Positions 24,204 to 33,518 are shown, counted from the first letter of the stretch. The stretch: 64,000 nt of DNA from Phaeotremella fagi (GCA_001599715.1 BCHU01000010.1:62001-126000); one strand, 5' to 3'. Notes: generated by a model from the letters alone, not told the origin. A program made the numbers and translations.

Positions 24204-25307
24204 TTACATGCTATAGTAGGAGTCAATTGAGTTCTGTCTAGAAAATTCCTCTCCAATCTGAAGGAAGCCATCATCAGCTTCCCAATCTTGTTCAACAGGT
24301 AGAAGCTCCTCAACATCCCCAGAGATGCTACTACTTCCATTTCTACCAACCCGGACCTCTTTATTTACACGATTAATTTCTTTCCAATCATACATCAATT
24401 CGAAAGTGTTCCAAGGAACCGGCTCATTCTCATCATCTCCAACAAATAACGAGATTAAAAAAGTGGTGTTATGATTGATTTTAGTTTTTGAAGAATATCG
24501 TCCTCTCAGAAATGCATACCCCTCTGGATTGGTTTTGTAACCTTCTGGTAAAGTAGATAGAATCCTTCCCATAATTTCTGCAGAATACGGCCAAAGATGT
24601 TTAAGACTCTCACGTGGATCCTTCATCAACAACCCACACTCTTGAGTTTCTTGTATTCTCGTCAATCGTTCATCATCAGTAGCTTGAAATAAAAAATGAT
24701 CTAATACCAAATTTGACAGATTGTCATCTTGATCTAAATGGAAATCGTAACTGTTCATTTCTTCTCCGATAGCATGATAAGTTGAATCGGTTTCTGTAAG
24801 GACGACAGGGGTAGGGAGTGTTCGAATTGGTAAATGACTGACATCGTTGTAATTCAACCAATCGATTTTACTCAAGTTAACATGAATATCGGCTTGAAAT
24901 ATGACCTGTTTTGGAGAGAATCTCTGACCGCACTCAATAGTCAGCTGTAAGGTGACTGATCTGTCTCTAATTGTACCACTAGTGAAATGGCCACTTGCAA
25001 TACAACCAAAATCAGCATGAAACATTATCGAACGTTTAGGTAACCTGGATTCGATATCGATAAGCAAATCTTCACAAGATTGAAGTACTCCTTTCAACTG
25101 CGGAGCTCCCGAGACTAGATATCGACCTTCAGTTCTAGGTAGGGATTGGATGATTGAGCGATGCATCGATCGTTTAAAATAGGTTGAAAGGATGCTGCAA
25201 GGAAGATTATCTGGTTCAGTCCAAGATGTCCACTTCCCTTCGATAGGGTCACCGATCGGGTTTCCACTTGTACCGTAGTTTAGTAAGGTAAATATCGAAT
25301 CTGACAT
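24204..25307 (-). CDS. Orphan family A member A2 (two copies of an unrecognised domain)
   Basis: Unrecognised protein of 367 residues, one exon, start at 25307 (MSDSIF; another ATG lies two codons upstream). Domain copy 1 runs from about LLIDIESRLPKRS through GHFTSGTIRDRSVTLQLTIE; copy 2 from EIMGRILSTLPEGY through RGRYSSKTKINHNTTFLIS to LFVGDDENEPV. Both share I-x3-LP, a Gly-aromatic-Thr/Ser turn, Thr and a beta-like TxxIxI strand. A3 shares the order and several exact strings (ISLFVGDDE, the GYxxxPxxYxFL core). Acidic C-terminus, no signal peptide or TM. Not recognised in any family I know; cytosolic location is inferred only from lack of targeting signals. Confidence 0.68.
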   Translation of the reverse strand: MSDSIFTLLNYGTSGNPIGDPIEGKWTSWTEPDNLPCSILSTYFKRSMHRSIIQSLPRTEGRYLVSGAPQLKGVLQSCEDLLIDIESRLPKRSIMFHADFGCIASGHFTSGTIRDRSVTLQLTIECGQRFSPKQVIFQADIHVNLSKIDWLNYNDVSHLPIRTLPTPVVLTETDSTYHAIGEEMNSYDFHLDQDDNLSNLVLDHFLFQATDDERLTRIQETQECGLLMKDPRESLKHLWPYSAEIMGRILSTLPEGYKTNPEGYAFLRGRYSSKTKINHNTTFLISLFVGDDENEPVPWNTFELMYDWKEINRVNKEVRVGRNGSSSISGDVEELLPVEQDWEADDGFLQIGEEFSRQNSIDSYYSM

Positions 25308-25723
25308 GATCAAATTTTGAGTTAGAACTTGAAGTTCACTGTACAGTAGAATCGATATTGTTGCTGTGTGATTTAGCTTAGAAGAGGGTAGTCCACGATT
25401 GTCAACTCTGACATACCGACACTTCCTTTCTTTTTCGCTTGTGCTTTATAGATAACCATTACTTATTTCAAATGAAAAAAAAAATGTTCATTTAATCGGA
25501 GTTGATTTGAGTTCTTTATTTGCTCGTGCAAACACAAAGTCTTCTGAGAAATGTAAAAAGCAGAGGGAAGGCGCAGGCAACTGTATTCTGTATACGGAAA
25601 CAATACAGTATCTCTAAAATATGAACTACAAGGGCAAAATCAATGGATAACAAGTTGATTATGTCTAAGAGTTCTTTCATCAACCCAGCTATACCCTTAT
25701 CTCCTCTCCCAGCTTACAGTACT
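25308..25723. other. Intergenic between A2 and A3
   Basis: AT-rich spacer with an A-run near 25475. No gene, no clear repeat. Confidence 0.4.
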
Positions 25724-26848
25724 TCATCCAAGCATATAGTAATCATCATCAATATCACAAGCCATTTTGAAAGCTTTTTCCATCATAAAAGCTTCTTGTA
25801 TCTCTCTCATCTGCTTATCTGTTGGATTAAAACTACTATTACCGTCTTCCCAAGTTGGTTTACGATCTAAATTTGATTTTGGTTCAAATTCGTCTGATTG
25901 CTCAGAGCAAATAGAATCCTGGGTCATCTCTATATCCATCTCTGAAACATGACTCCTGGAAAGTCGATTGATTACCCTCAAGTTATAACTAAGCTGAAAA
26001 CTTTTATAACAGAACGGTTCTAATTCGTCATCACCAACAAAAAGCGAGATTGTATATTTCAATTCACTTGCGGTCTGGGTGGAAGAGAGACGACCCTTGA
26101 GAAAGCCATAATGTGAAGCAGTGGGTTTTTCGTATCCGTTGAATGAACAAGACATGATTTTGTTCATGACTTCAGAAGAATACTGTTGGATACAGTCCCA
26201 ATCCCAGTTTGGTGATCGTTCAGCCGCCTCTTCATTTTGAGAGTCGTAAAAAGCCTTTTGAAGGAAATTGTTCAAAGTTTGACCAGGTGATATGACTGGT
26301 TCACACAAATTGAATTGATAGCTTTTGGTGTTGTTTGTTGTATGCTGAACGTTATCGATTTCAGTAACCTTGTATGGATCTGCCGATTCAAGAAGTTTAC
26401 ATAGATCAATTGAGATATCTCTTTGAACACGACAAAACTCGCGCGCCATATACCTATTTATTGCACCAACAATTTCAATCCGGAATGTTAAAGTTGAATC
26501 TCGAGCTGTACCTTTGGTGAAATAACCACTCATTCTTCCGAAATAGCTTTTATGCTGGATAATATCTATAGGTAAAATTGGTAAAATCTGCTGTGTGAAC
26601 CACTCATCTTTAGTTTCAAGAATTTCTGATAGTTCTGAGGGTTTACTGACCAAGATTTCTTTCTTGATTCTTCTGAGTGATTGCATTTTTTTGGGTTTTA
26701 ATGCTCGTTGGAAGAATGTTGTGAGAAGTTGACTTGAGGCTTCTTCTGCTTGGGGCCACTTGGTCCACAAACCAGAACACTGTTCTCCAATAGGTTCTCC
26801 CGTTGTTCCGAATGGCAATACTTTGAACACAGAATCTGTTTCTGACAT
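25724..26848 (-). CDS. Orphan family A member A3
   Basis: 374 residues, one exon. Start at 26848 (MSETDSVFKVLPFGTTG), chosen because it lines up with A2; the frame is open further 5' to 27052 but that extension has no counterpart. Copy 1 of the repeated domain includes ILPILPIDIIQHKS and SGYFTKGTARDSTLTFRIEI; copy 2 includes EVMNKIMSCSFNGYEKP, FLKGRLSSTQTASELKYTIS and LFVGDDELEP. The tail is longer than in A2, rich in Ser/Glu/Asp, ending DDDYYMLG. Same orientation as A1 and A2, so the three form a head-to-tail tandem array. Clear divergence from A2 shows the duplication is not recent. Function unknown. Confidence 0.68.
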   Translation of the reverse strand: MSETDSVFKVLPFGTTGEPIGEQCSGLWTKWPQAEEASSQLLTTFFQRALKPKKMQSLRRIKKEILVSKPSELSEILETKDEWFTQQILPILPIDIIQHKSYFGRMSGYFTKGTARDSTLTFRIEIVGAINRYMAREFCRVQRDISIDLCKLLESADPYKVTEIDNVQHTTNNTKSYQFNLCEPVISPGQTLNNFLQKAFYDSQNEEAAERSPNWDWDCIQQYSSEVMNKIMSCSFNGYEKPTASHYGFLKGRLSSTQTASELKYTISLFVGDDELEPFCYKSFQLSYNLRVINRLSRSHVSEMDIEMTQDSICSEQSDEFEPKSNLDRKPTWEDGNSSFNPTDKQMREIQEAFMMEKAFKMACDIDDDYYMLG

Positions 26849-27326
26849 CTTTATTGTTGGAATTGAGTGGGAAGAAGAAAGAGTAAACCAGGTGATTCTG
26901 TTTGTAATAGTGTACGACGCGGACTTTTTATTCTTTCTTTTCATGTAAACTTTTCCCTTTAATCTTAGTAAGTGGAAGGAGAGAAGCGGATGACGAAAAA
27001 TGAAACGGTGCCACATGTTTCTCCAGAATCCCTGCATGTTGCAAAGAGTCACTCAAATATACGACTTTTCTTTTCTTTTCTATAATCAATGAAAACACCA
27101 CAGTCTGTCGATAAATGGAAAGCAAGACCCAAGCTTGGTATATTGATTCTGCTCAATGCGCACTTTCTCTCCTACTGTGCAATAAAACTGCAGCCACACA
27201 CGGTTAAATCTGCCTTCTTTCTTAAAAATAATCCTACTGCATGGAACAAAGACAAGGGAAGAAGCCCTCAGCAAAATACAGTACGAGTACAGCAAGAGAT
27301 ATTGGTAAAAATTGTGCGCAATCCTT
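26849..27326. other. Intergenic between A3 and the B duplication
   Basis: Divergent spacer holding the A3 promoter. AT-rich. A 98-codon open frame (27089-27385) crosses into the duplicated block but has no counterpart in its second copy, so it is not supported. Confidence 0.4.
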
Positions 27327-27435
27327 TTATCCTTGCCTTCAATTGTACAATGATTTTTCAGATAATAAGAGAAAAAACAATCTGATAAGACGAAAAAAAA
27401 ATTGTTTCTTTCCTTTCAACACAACAAATTTTCAA

Positions 27436-27467
27436 AGACAGCTAAAAGTTTTGGAAGACAGTTAAAA
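27436..27467 (+). promoter_or_regulatory. Paired AGACAG(C/T)TAAAA element upstream of B1
   Basis: AGACAGCTAAAA (27436-27447) and AGACAGTTAAAA (27456-27467) lie in direct orientation with a 20-bp period, about 90 bp before the B1 ATG. The same pair, with the same period and distance, precedes B2. Could be a two-site protein-binding element or an ancestral small duplication. Confidence 0.45.
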
Positions 27468-27548
27468 TGTGAGCCAAGTTGAGTTTTTTTTCTTCCCTCT
27501 TCACACTTCATTTCCACACATCAAGTAATTTGTTCAAATTGCACAGAA

Positions 27549-28102
27549 ATGAGCTCAAGAGACTATTTGCGTCAATCCATTGAACGTATTCGAAATTCTA
27601 TCGACAACCAGACCAACAACATCAAGACGACAGTGCATGGATCGGAGGTTCAGAAACGTTTCATACTCTACTGGAAGCTTGGGGAACTCAAACTTGGCAT
27701 ACTGAAAACCTTTTCGAACGGTATGAGTCTCATTCTACGCCTCGACCTACACTCGAACAAGTTCTCGAAGCTGAGCAAAACGTCCTTCGCAGCTGGCATA
27801 ATTTCATGTCTTATTATCGGCCTAATTGATACGAAGAATGGGCTCGAGCTGATACGTTGGCTGTACGGCACGCTCGGGCATACCAAAGATCAATCAATAA
27901 TTACAGACGTGTAATAGGTGAAGAAATGGAACGCTCTCGCCGCTCTCGCCATCATGCCACCAAAGTTCCCATTCTTGAAAGGTGTGAAGTGATTTTGAAT
28001 GTTGCGCAGAATGCTTTGAACAACTTTTGGTACACCAGAGACAGTGAAAGTATCCTAAGCCTGTTAGATGAAGTCACTACCACTCTTCGTGGGGGCCAGT
28101 GA
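27549..28102 (+). pseudogene. Orphan family B member B1, disabled copy
   Basis: Related to B2 and B3. The ATG (27549, MSSRDYLRQSIERIRNSI) opens a frame which leaves the family pattern near 27658, where one base appears to be missing relative to B2. The family-like reading then continues in another frame (FHTLLEAWGTQ...), meets a TGA at 27827-27829, and resumes to a stop at 28102 (ILNVAQNALNNFWYTRDSES matches B2 LLNGAQGALNDFRNSRDP). So there is one frameshift and one nonsense codon relative to the duplicate. No splice pair of plausible size removes either. Predicted helical, no TM. Original function unknown. Confidence 0.65.
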
Positions 28103-28683
28103 TTAATGGAGGTAAGGGTTTTCTGGGGCAAGTAGAACTTCACGGGGAGGGTCAATGGAAATCATATGTGCTTGTAGCCAGAGGTAACTGTGGAGTCTGA
28201 TATAGTTGTTTTAAGGAATATGCAATCAAATTTGTAGTTGTGTGCAGGTACCAACAAGTTTTTTTCACTAAATTACATAATTTCTCCCAACACAACACCA
28301 CCATAAGCATACAACATCAGATTCCCAGTTATTTCATGAACGTAAGTGTACAGTATGACTGTAGAGGTCTTAATAACCAAAAGAAACTACCATGAGCAGT
28401 ATCATCCTCAAACTGGTGTTGAATTCTGTTTGATTCATCACCACCTAATATTATTAAACTTGGATAGAAGCTCAGGCCACCAGAAGAACTGGGCTTCCTA
28501 CTAGTTGCTACATAAATTCAACGCTTCCCAATTCCTGGACTCCACTTACCAATTTGATCATATTGGAAAGTGGCGGCTGAACCCTTTACTGCTCTTGACT
28601 TACTGCACCTAGTCTGTCTTGCATGGGAACATGGAGGCGGTGCAGATGGAAATACATATCCATAAAACTTGCCCTCACTTGTC
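28103..28683. other. 3' flank of B1, non-coding part of the duplication
   Basis: Strongly conserved with 29450-29960 and without a supported open frame. Conservation reflects the duplication; a conserved non-coding function cannot be excluded. Confidence 0.5.
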
Positions 28684-28780
28684 TTATCCTTGCCTTCAAT
28701 TGTAAGACATATCTTTCCAATGAGAAGATAAGAAAAAAAACCAAATTGTTTTCTTTCCTTTCACCACAACAAAATTTCAA

Positions 28781-28812
28781 AGACAGCTAAAAGCTTTTGA
28801 AGACAGTTAAAA
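28781..28812 (+). promoter_or_regulatory. Paired AGACAG(C/T)TAAAA element upstream of B2
   Basis: AGACAGCTAAAA (28781-28792) and AGACAGTTAAAA (28801-28812), 20-bp period, about 90 bp before the B2 ATG; retained exactly from unit 1. Confidence 0.45.
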
Positions 28813-28892
28813 GGGGAGCCCAGTTGAGTCTTTTTTTTCTTCCCTCTTCATATTTTTTTCCACCAAGTAATTCGTTCAACTTGTACAGAAAA

Positions 28893-29449
28893 ATGAGCTC
28901 AAGCCATGATCAACGTGAAGTAATTCAACATATTGAAAATTCTATCAACTTACAAATCCATGAATACCTAAGATCTCAACCGTTAAGTGACACAAGTTCG
29001 CGAAGGTTTCATCGGCTACAGGGAGATTGGGAAAGACAAATCCAGGAGACACTAGTTCTTTTACAAGAATACAAGTCTCAATCTCCAAATCAAAAAGTAG
29101 ATTCGAAGAAGTTCGCCAAGCTCACGAAGGCGTCCTTTTGAGCTACGATACTTTCATGTCTAGTTATTATAGGTCTCTTCGAAGGTATGAGCAGGCTGAA
29201 GCTGCTGTGTTCGGACTAGAGATTGTAGAGTGCGAAACAGTAATCAACCACACCCGAGAGTTGTTAAATAGAGCGTGGTACAGCCCTCGCGGTTATGCAA
29301 ACACAGATGCTGTTCTTCTAGATTGTTACAGTCTTTTGAATGGGGCACAGGGTGCTTTGAACGACTTTCGGAACTCCAGAGACCCCAGATACCGTGTATG
29401 TATCGGAACCTTTTTAGCAGATATTGGTACCACGATTTCTAGGTATTGA
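28893..29449 (+). pseudogene. Orphan family B member B2, one apparent frameshift
   Basis: Start at 28893 (MSSSHDQREVIQHIENSI), equivalent to the B1 ATG. The first frame runs to a stop near 29141, but family resemblance switches frame at the A-run at 29092-29096: after it the reading RFEEVRQAHEGVLLSYDTF matches the later part of B1, and this frame is open to 29449. About 185 residues in total if the indel is ignored; helical, Arg/Glu-rich, no signal peptide or TM. The only GT..AG pair that would rejoin the frames is 23 nt, too short for an intron here. Alternatives: a true inactivating indel, a homopolymer sequencing error, or frameshifted translation. Marked pseudogene with caution. Confidence 0.5.
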
Positions 29450-29962
29450 TTGAAGGATTGAAGGGCTTTCCGGAGGAAGGGGAAATTGAAGGGATGAGGT
29501 GATGGAAATCATATGTACTGGTAGTCAGAGGTGACTGTGGAGGCTGATATAGTTGTTTTAAGGATTATGCAATCAAATTTGTAGTTGTGTGCAGGTACCT
29601 GCAATTCCCATAATAAATATTGAATCTCTCCAAACTCAACAACACCATAAGCATACAACATCAGATTCCTGGTTATTTCATGAACACAAGTGTATATACT
29701 GTAGAGGTCCTAATAACCAAAAGTAACTACCGTGAGCAGTATCATCCTCAAACTGGTGTTGAATTCTGTTTGATTCATCAACACCTAATATTATTGATCT
29801 TGGATAAGAGCTCAAGCCACCAGAAGAACTGGGCTTCCTAGTAGTTGCTACATAAATTCAAGGCCTTCTCAATTCCTGGAATCCACTTATCAATTTGATA
29901 AAATTTGAAAGTGGCAACATCGTTGAACCGTTTACTGCACTTACTATTAGTCATTTTTGCAG

Positions 29963-30557
29963 GGGAGGAAGGGATGCCATTCTGATGGAATCTGGTGTAC
30001 CTGATTTCATTGTCAATATGTTTTCTGCTAGGAGAGCTATTTCAACTCGACTGACCGATTTCTGAATCAAACTGGACCAACTCAAATCGTATGTAAATCC
30101 TTCCCACCGAAGGCGACCTGACCCAAGAACCTACCCTCCAAGTACGTAATACTGCCAAAATATTGCAAGTCAGCTTACTTGCTCAGGGTGTGATATAGAT
30201 TTACAAGATCACGATTCCTAGCTAGTACAATCAGCCTACAGATGGGTCTCAAAATCAAGAAACGCTTGGAAATCACTGTGAGGAGGAACAAGACATGTAG
30301 AACGCGCCACACATGTAAGTATACAGTGGAAGCCCTCAAGTTGCAATCTCCTTTAATTCATTGCTGCCAAAAACACGTTGAAATAATTCGTAATAGGTTT
30401 TTACACTTGCTCCTTTTATTTTCTGAGCAATAAATGGAGGACATTTATTTGTAGAAAAAAACCTATGTACAAACATCAGTCTTCTTTCTCTACTATCACT
30501 TTTCTTTCAATCAACAACCACAATAAACAACCTACCAACCGAAAAACCAAATCAACG
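29963..30557. other. Intergenic upstream of B3
   Basis: No supported gene. Contains the presumed B3 promoter and a C/T/A-rich 5' leader (30460-30555). An upstream in-frame ATG at 30465 would add 31 residues with no family counterpart. Confidence 0.4.
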
Positions 30558-31325
30558 ATGAGTTCAAACCAGAATCAAATCAACAACAATAACCCAGGTG
30601 TTATAGTCGATGATATCAGAAGTATTCTAGAGATTAGAAGGACGTATCTAGCTTACATGGACGAAAGTTATTACTATGAACGCTATAGTACATTGGCAAA
30701 TGGTTTTGCAAGATGGGGGAGAGATTTATACGCTGCGGAAGAAGCTGTAAATAGTTTCAGCATCGACCATGATTACAATCGTTTGCAAACTGTCATGTCA
30801 GCACTCTTGGAATCCACAGAGAGATTTAGAACTCTTCAAGAAAATCGCTCGGAACAGGAACGCACGGAATTCCGGGAAAACGTTGCCGGGAACCATCGAA
30901 GGATTCTAGATTCAAAGCAGAGACTGTTTGAGGGACTCGCCGGTCAGCCGCTTTTCGATCGACCTATATTCAACGTTGAACTTTGGGCTAGTCAGTTAAG
31001 GAATGCTGGCACTGCGTTGTGGGACTATAGAGAACAGGGTACCATGGATGATCAGGGTCGCATGGTACCGGATGGTCTGGATGAAGGGGGTCGTCTGGAT
31101 GTCCTACATGGGGTTTTCTTGACGCTCACCGAAGTTACAAATGTCTTTGAACCTGATAGTCCACCTCAAGGATCTTCTCAGGATGATGGGGAGCGTCACC
31201 ATAGACACCGACATGGAAGGCATGGAGATGGAAGTGGAAGCCATGGATCTGGTCATGGAAAACATAGAGAAGGACATGGAAACCATGGAGATAAAAGGCA
31301 TGGACGACATGGAAAATATCACTGA
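30558..31325 (+). CDS. Orphan family B member B3 with His/Gly-rich C-terminal tail
   Basis: 255 residues, one exon, start at 30558 (MSSNQNQINNNN) by analogy with B1 and B2, which also begin MSS. Residues 20-210 are predicted mainly helical, with segments that line up loosely with B2 (YERYSTLANGFARWGRDL; QLRNAGTALWDYREQ against LLNGAQGALNDFRNS). From about residue 215 the protein is a low-complexity tail of repeated His-Gly-Arg/Lys units (HHRHRHGRHGDGSGSHGSGH and onward), encoded by CATGGA-type hexamers, which could bind metal ions or nucleic acid. B1 and B2 lack the tail. The only apparently intact B gene. No signal peptide. Function unknown. Confidence 0.65.
   Translation: MSSNQNQINNNNPGVIVDDIRSILEIRRTYLAYMDESYYYERYSTLANGFARWGRDLYAAEEAVNSFSIDHDYNRLQTVMSALLESTERFRTLQENRSEQERTEFRENVAGNHRRILDSKQRLFEGLAGQPLFDRPIFNVELWASQLRNAGTALWDYREQGTMDDQGRMVPDGLDEGGRLDVLHGVFLTLTEVTNVFEPDSPPQGSSQDDGERHHRHRHGRHGDGSGSHGSGHGKHREGHGNHGDKRHGRHGKYH
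31190..31322 (+). repeat. CATGGA-type coding repeat (His/Gly tail of B3)
   Basis: Degenerate CATGGA/CATGGT units encode the His-Gly tail. Opposite-strand frames here (Met-Ser-Phe repeats) are mirror artefacts. Confidence 0.65.
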
Positions 31326-32328
31326 ATGGACTAGGGTGTCCAGTCTTTGTTGTGGGGTTCATACTCTGATGTATTTTGTTATCAGTTGACGATTCGATTG
31401 CTATATTGATTCTTAGCTTGCACAAAAAAGAACTCAATATAGGGCTATAGATAGAGGTAAGAATCACGATATAAAGTGAGGGGAGCAGATAAGGAATTAG
31501 ATTCCACTATATCCGACACAAATTCACCTTTCAAAGATGATTATAAGATCTTGAAATCGTACCGTGAGATCTCAAAGTTGTCCCTCTTCGATAAGTCACA
31601 AATTGTCATAGATTCGCAATCCGTTACCACCCTGTAGAACACTAGTATATAATAGGTTTCAATGAATTACCATTTGATTGGGATAGTTATTGGTCAAGTG
31701 GTACCGTTGCGGTGAAGCCTATTTATGCATGGTCACCACAAAAGAACCCTTTACGAAGATCAAATCTTTTAGTATCGGGTACCTGTTTGAAAACCTCTCA
31801 ACGCAACGGTTCAAATACATCCCTTCTTCTTACAGTACAACGAGATCACATCAGGTCAGTGTCGACAGCCAAGTGGTTTGATTAAACCTCGACACAAACC
31901 CCCTCGGTCAGAAATGTCAATTCTTCGACCTCGATCAAGAGACAATTCGAAAACCGAGCCATCAGAATCAACTCAGCCATCCGTTCGCTTGAATTTATCA
32001 TCCCAAACCCAGATTTTTCACTGAGCTTACCAAGGCTTGGGCATGATATTGAATGTCCCCACGGATTGACATGCAATTTGACATGGATTGTAAAGAATCT
32101 CATAGATTATAAAGCAATGTTCCATCGGAAGGACATGTGAATTACTTGATTCGGTAATAAATTGATCGGGATGTTCAGGAACTCTCACGTGGGTTAATGA
32201 CCGAGAAAATCGGACGGATGTGTATATAAACTATATAACCTTATCTTGAACGTTCTTTTGTCCTCATTCATCTCCTCATTCACTTAACTTAACTTCCATT
32301 AACACTCACCTCAACACCTAGTATAACA
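31326..32328. other. About 1 kb without a supported gene
   Basis: Contains the B3 3' flank and the GST promoter (C/A-rich leader at 32270-32325). Short open frames at 31690-31881 and 31882-32103 lack codon structure and family resemblance. A GGTTCAAATAC string at 31808 looked like a tRNA T-arm but no acceptor or anticodon stem accompanies it. Confidence 0.45.
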
Positions 32329-33271
32329 ATGTTCGTTCTCCACGGAAACCCTCTTTCAACTGTAAGTCATTCTTCTGTTACTCACTGCTAACATTCTCAA
32401 AGTGTACTCGAAGAGTTCTTGTCTGTCTCGTCCAAATGGGATTAGTCGTCGACAAAGGTAAGTCCACCAGTGGTGAAGCCCACAACCATGTCCAGCTTGC
32501 TAAACCTCCCTCTGTTCAGACTTCAAAGTCGACACCGCCGAATTCACAGCTATCAAAACCCCAGAATGGATCGCTCATCAGCCATTCGGTCAAATGCCTT
32601 GGTTGGAGGATACCGAGAATGGAATCGAGGTCTTTGAATCTCGTGCAATCGCTAAATGTAAGTCCACATTCGTATGGTTGATTTCCCAAGCTGATTGTAT
32701 CATTGTTTTTAAAACCTCTAGACGTCGCTCTCAAAATCGGCTCTAAACTTTTACCATCTACCTCCGATTTAGCTGCTTACGCTAAATTCGAAACTGCTTA
32801 TTCTGTCGAAACTGCTAATTTCGATCCATCATCTTCAGGATTAGCCAAAGAATTAGTTTTCGGTCCTAAGTGAGTTTAATCTCCAGCTTTTTACATATAT
32901 AAGATATCTAGATCTGATGCAAAAACAGATACGGTGTTCCAACCAACGACGCCAACGTTGACAAATTGACTAAATTACTCGCACTTCGTTTACAAGGATA
33001 CGAGAACATTCTCAGTAAACAAAAATACGTTGGTGGTGATGAACTCACTTTAGTTGATTTGTACCATCTACCATATGGAGCTATGGCAGTTGATGTAAGT
33101 TAATCCATTTTCTTTCGAAAATCTAGAATGGTAATGTTAATCGGTCACGTCTTACAGCTCAAAGTCGCTCCTGGACTCATTGATGGTTCTTTACCAAACG
33201 TTGCTCGTTGGTGGAAAGAAGTTTCTGCTTTGGAAAGTTGGGCTGCTGCCAACGCTTTCATCAAGGCTTAG
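32329..33271 (+). CDS. Glutathione S-transferase (phi/theta-like)
   Basis: Cytosolic glutathione conjugation enzyme of about 225 residues, several short introns (first one 32362-32402). Thioredoxin-like N-terminal domain: MFVLHGNPLSTCTRRVLVCL, in which Ser/Thr/Cys after the first strand is the glutathione-activating region; QPFGQMPWLED carries the cis-Pro, and ESRAIAKY the gamma-glutamyl-binding Glu-Ser. The helical C-terminal domain contains GGDELTLVDLYHLPY, the usual N-capping/Asp motif. Splices rebuild VVDK-DFKV and AIAK-YVALK. The PSTSDLAAYAKFETAYSVE region fits fungal phi-like GSTs. Likely stress or xenobiotic defence; substrate class not predictable. Confidence 0.93.
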
Positions 33272-33518
33272 GGTTGGGTCGGGAAGAAGAAGTTTGGCGT
33301 TTCTACCTTGATTAGACGTGATAGAGGTTTCTATGCATAGCATCACAAGAGTGGAAAGTATGAGCTGAGCTGCACTGATGCATGAAATCGCACCACTAAC
33401 ACTCTGATTGTTCGCCACGTCCATCCACCTCGCCACCAACAACAAACGTCACAACAAATTCAAAATCACCAAAGATGTTACTTATTTTCAAGTAATAACA
33501 ACCATTAACAAATAACTC

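Larger units (their letters stand above)
27327..28618 (+). repeat. Tandem duplication unit 1 (carries pseudogene B1)
   Basis: First copy of a directly repeated block of about 1.3 kb. It starts at the shared string TTATCCTTGCCTTCAATTG and ends in a 3' flank that matches unit 2 nearly base for base over long runs (for example from CTGATATAGTTGTTTTAAGG at 28198 and through the segment around 28380-28500). The 5' flank is also closely matched; the coding middle is the least similar part. Outer limits approximate. Confidence 0.8.
28684..29962 (+). repeat. Tandem duplication unit 2 (carries B2)
   Basis: Second copy of the block, in direct orientation about 1.35 kb downstream of unit 1. Its 5' flank repeats the poly-T/C tract, the paired AGACAG elements and TTTCTTCCCTCTTCA; its 3' flank repeats the block containing CACCATAAGCATACAACATC and CTGGTGTTGAATTCTGTTTG. 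Confidence 0.8.

Noticed and set aside
27089..27385. 98-codon frame upstream of B1 as a possible small gene
   Set aside because: It crosses the duplication boundary, has no counterpart in unit 2 and no recognisable feature.
29070..29141. Tiny intron joining the two B2 frames
   Set aside because: The only usable GT..AG pair gives about 23 nt, below the 35-nt minimum seen elsewhere in the window.
27327..29962. Transposable element or LTR explanation for the 1.3-kb repeat
   Set aside because: No terminal inverted repeats, target-site duplication, transposase or reverse-transcriptase frame; the units are simply adjacent direct repeats.
31800..31830. GGTTCAAAT string as a tRNA T-arm
   Set aside because: No matching acceptor stem, D-arm or anticodon arm around it.
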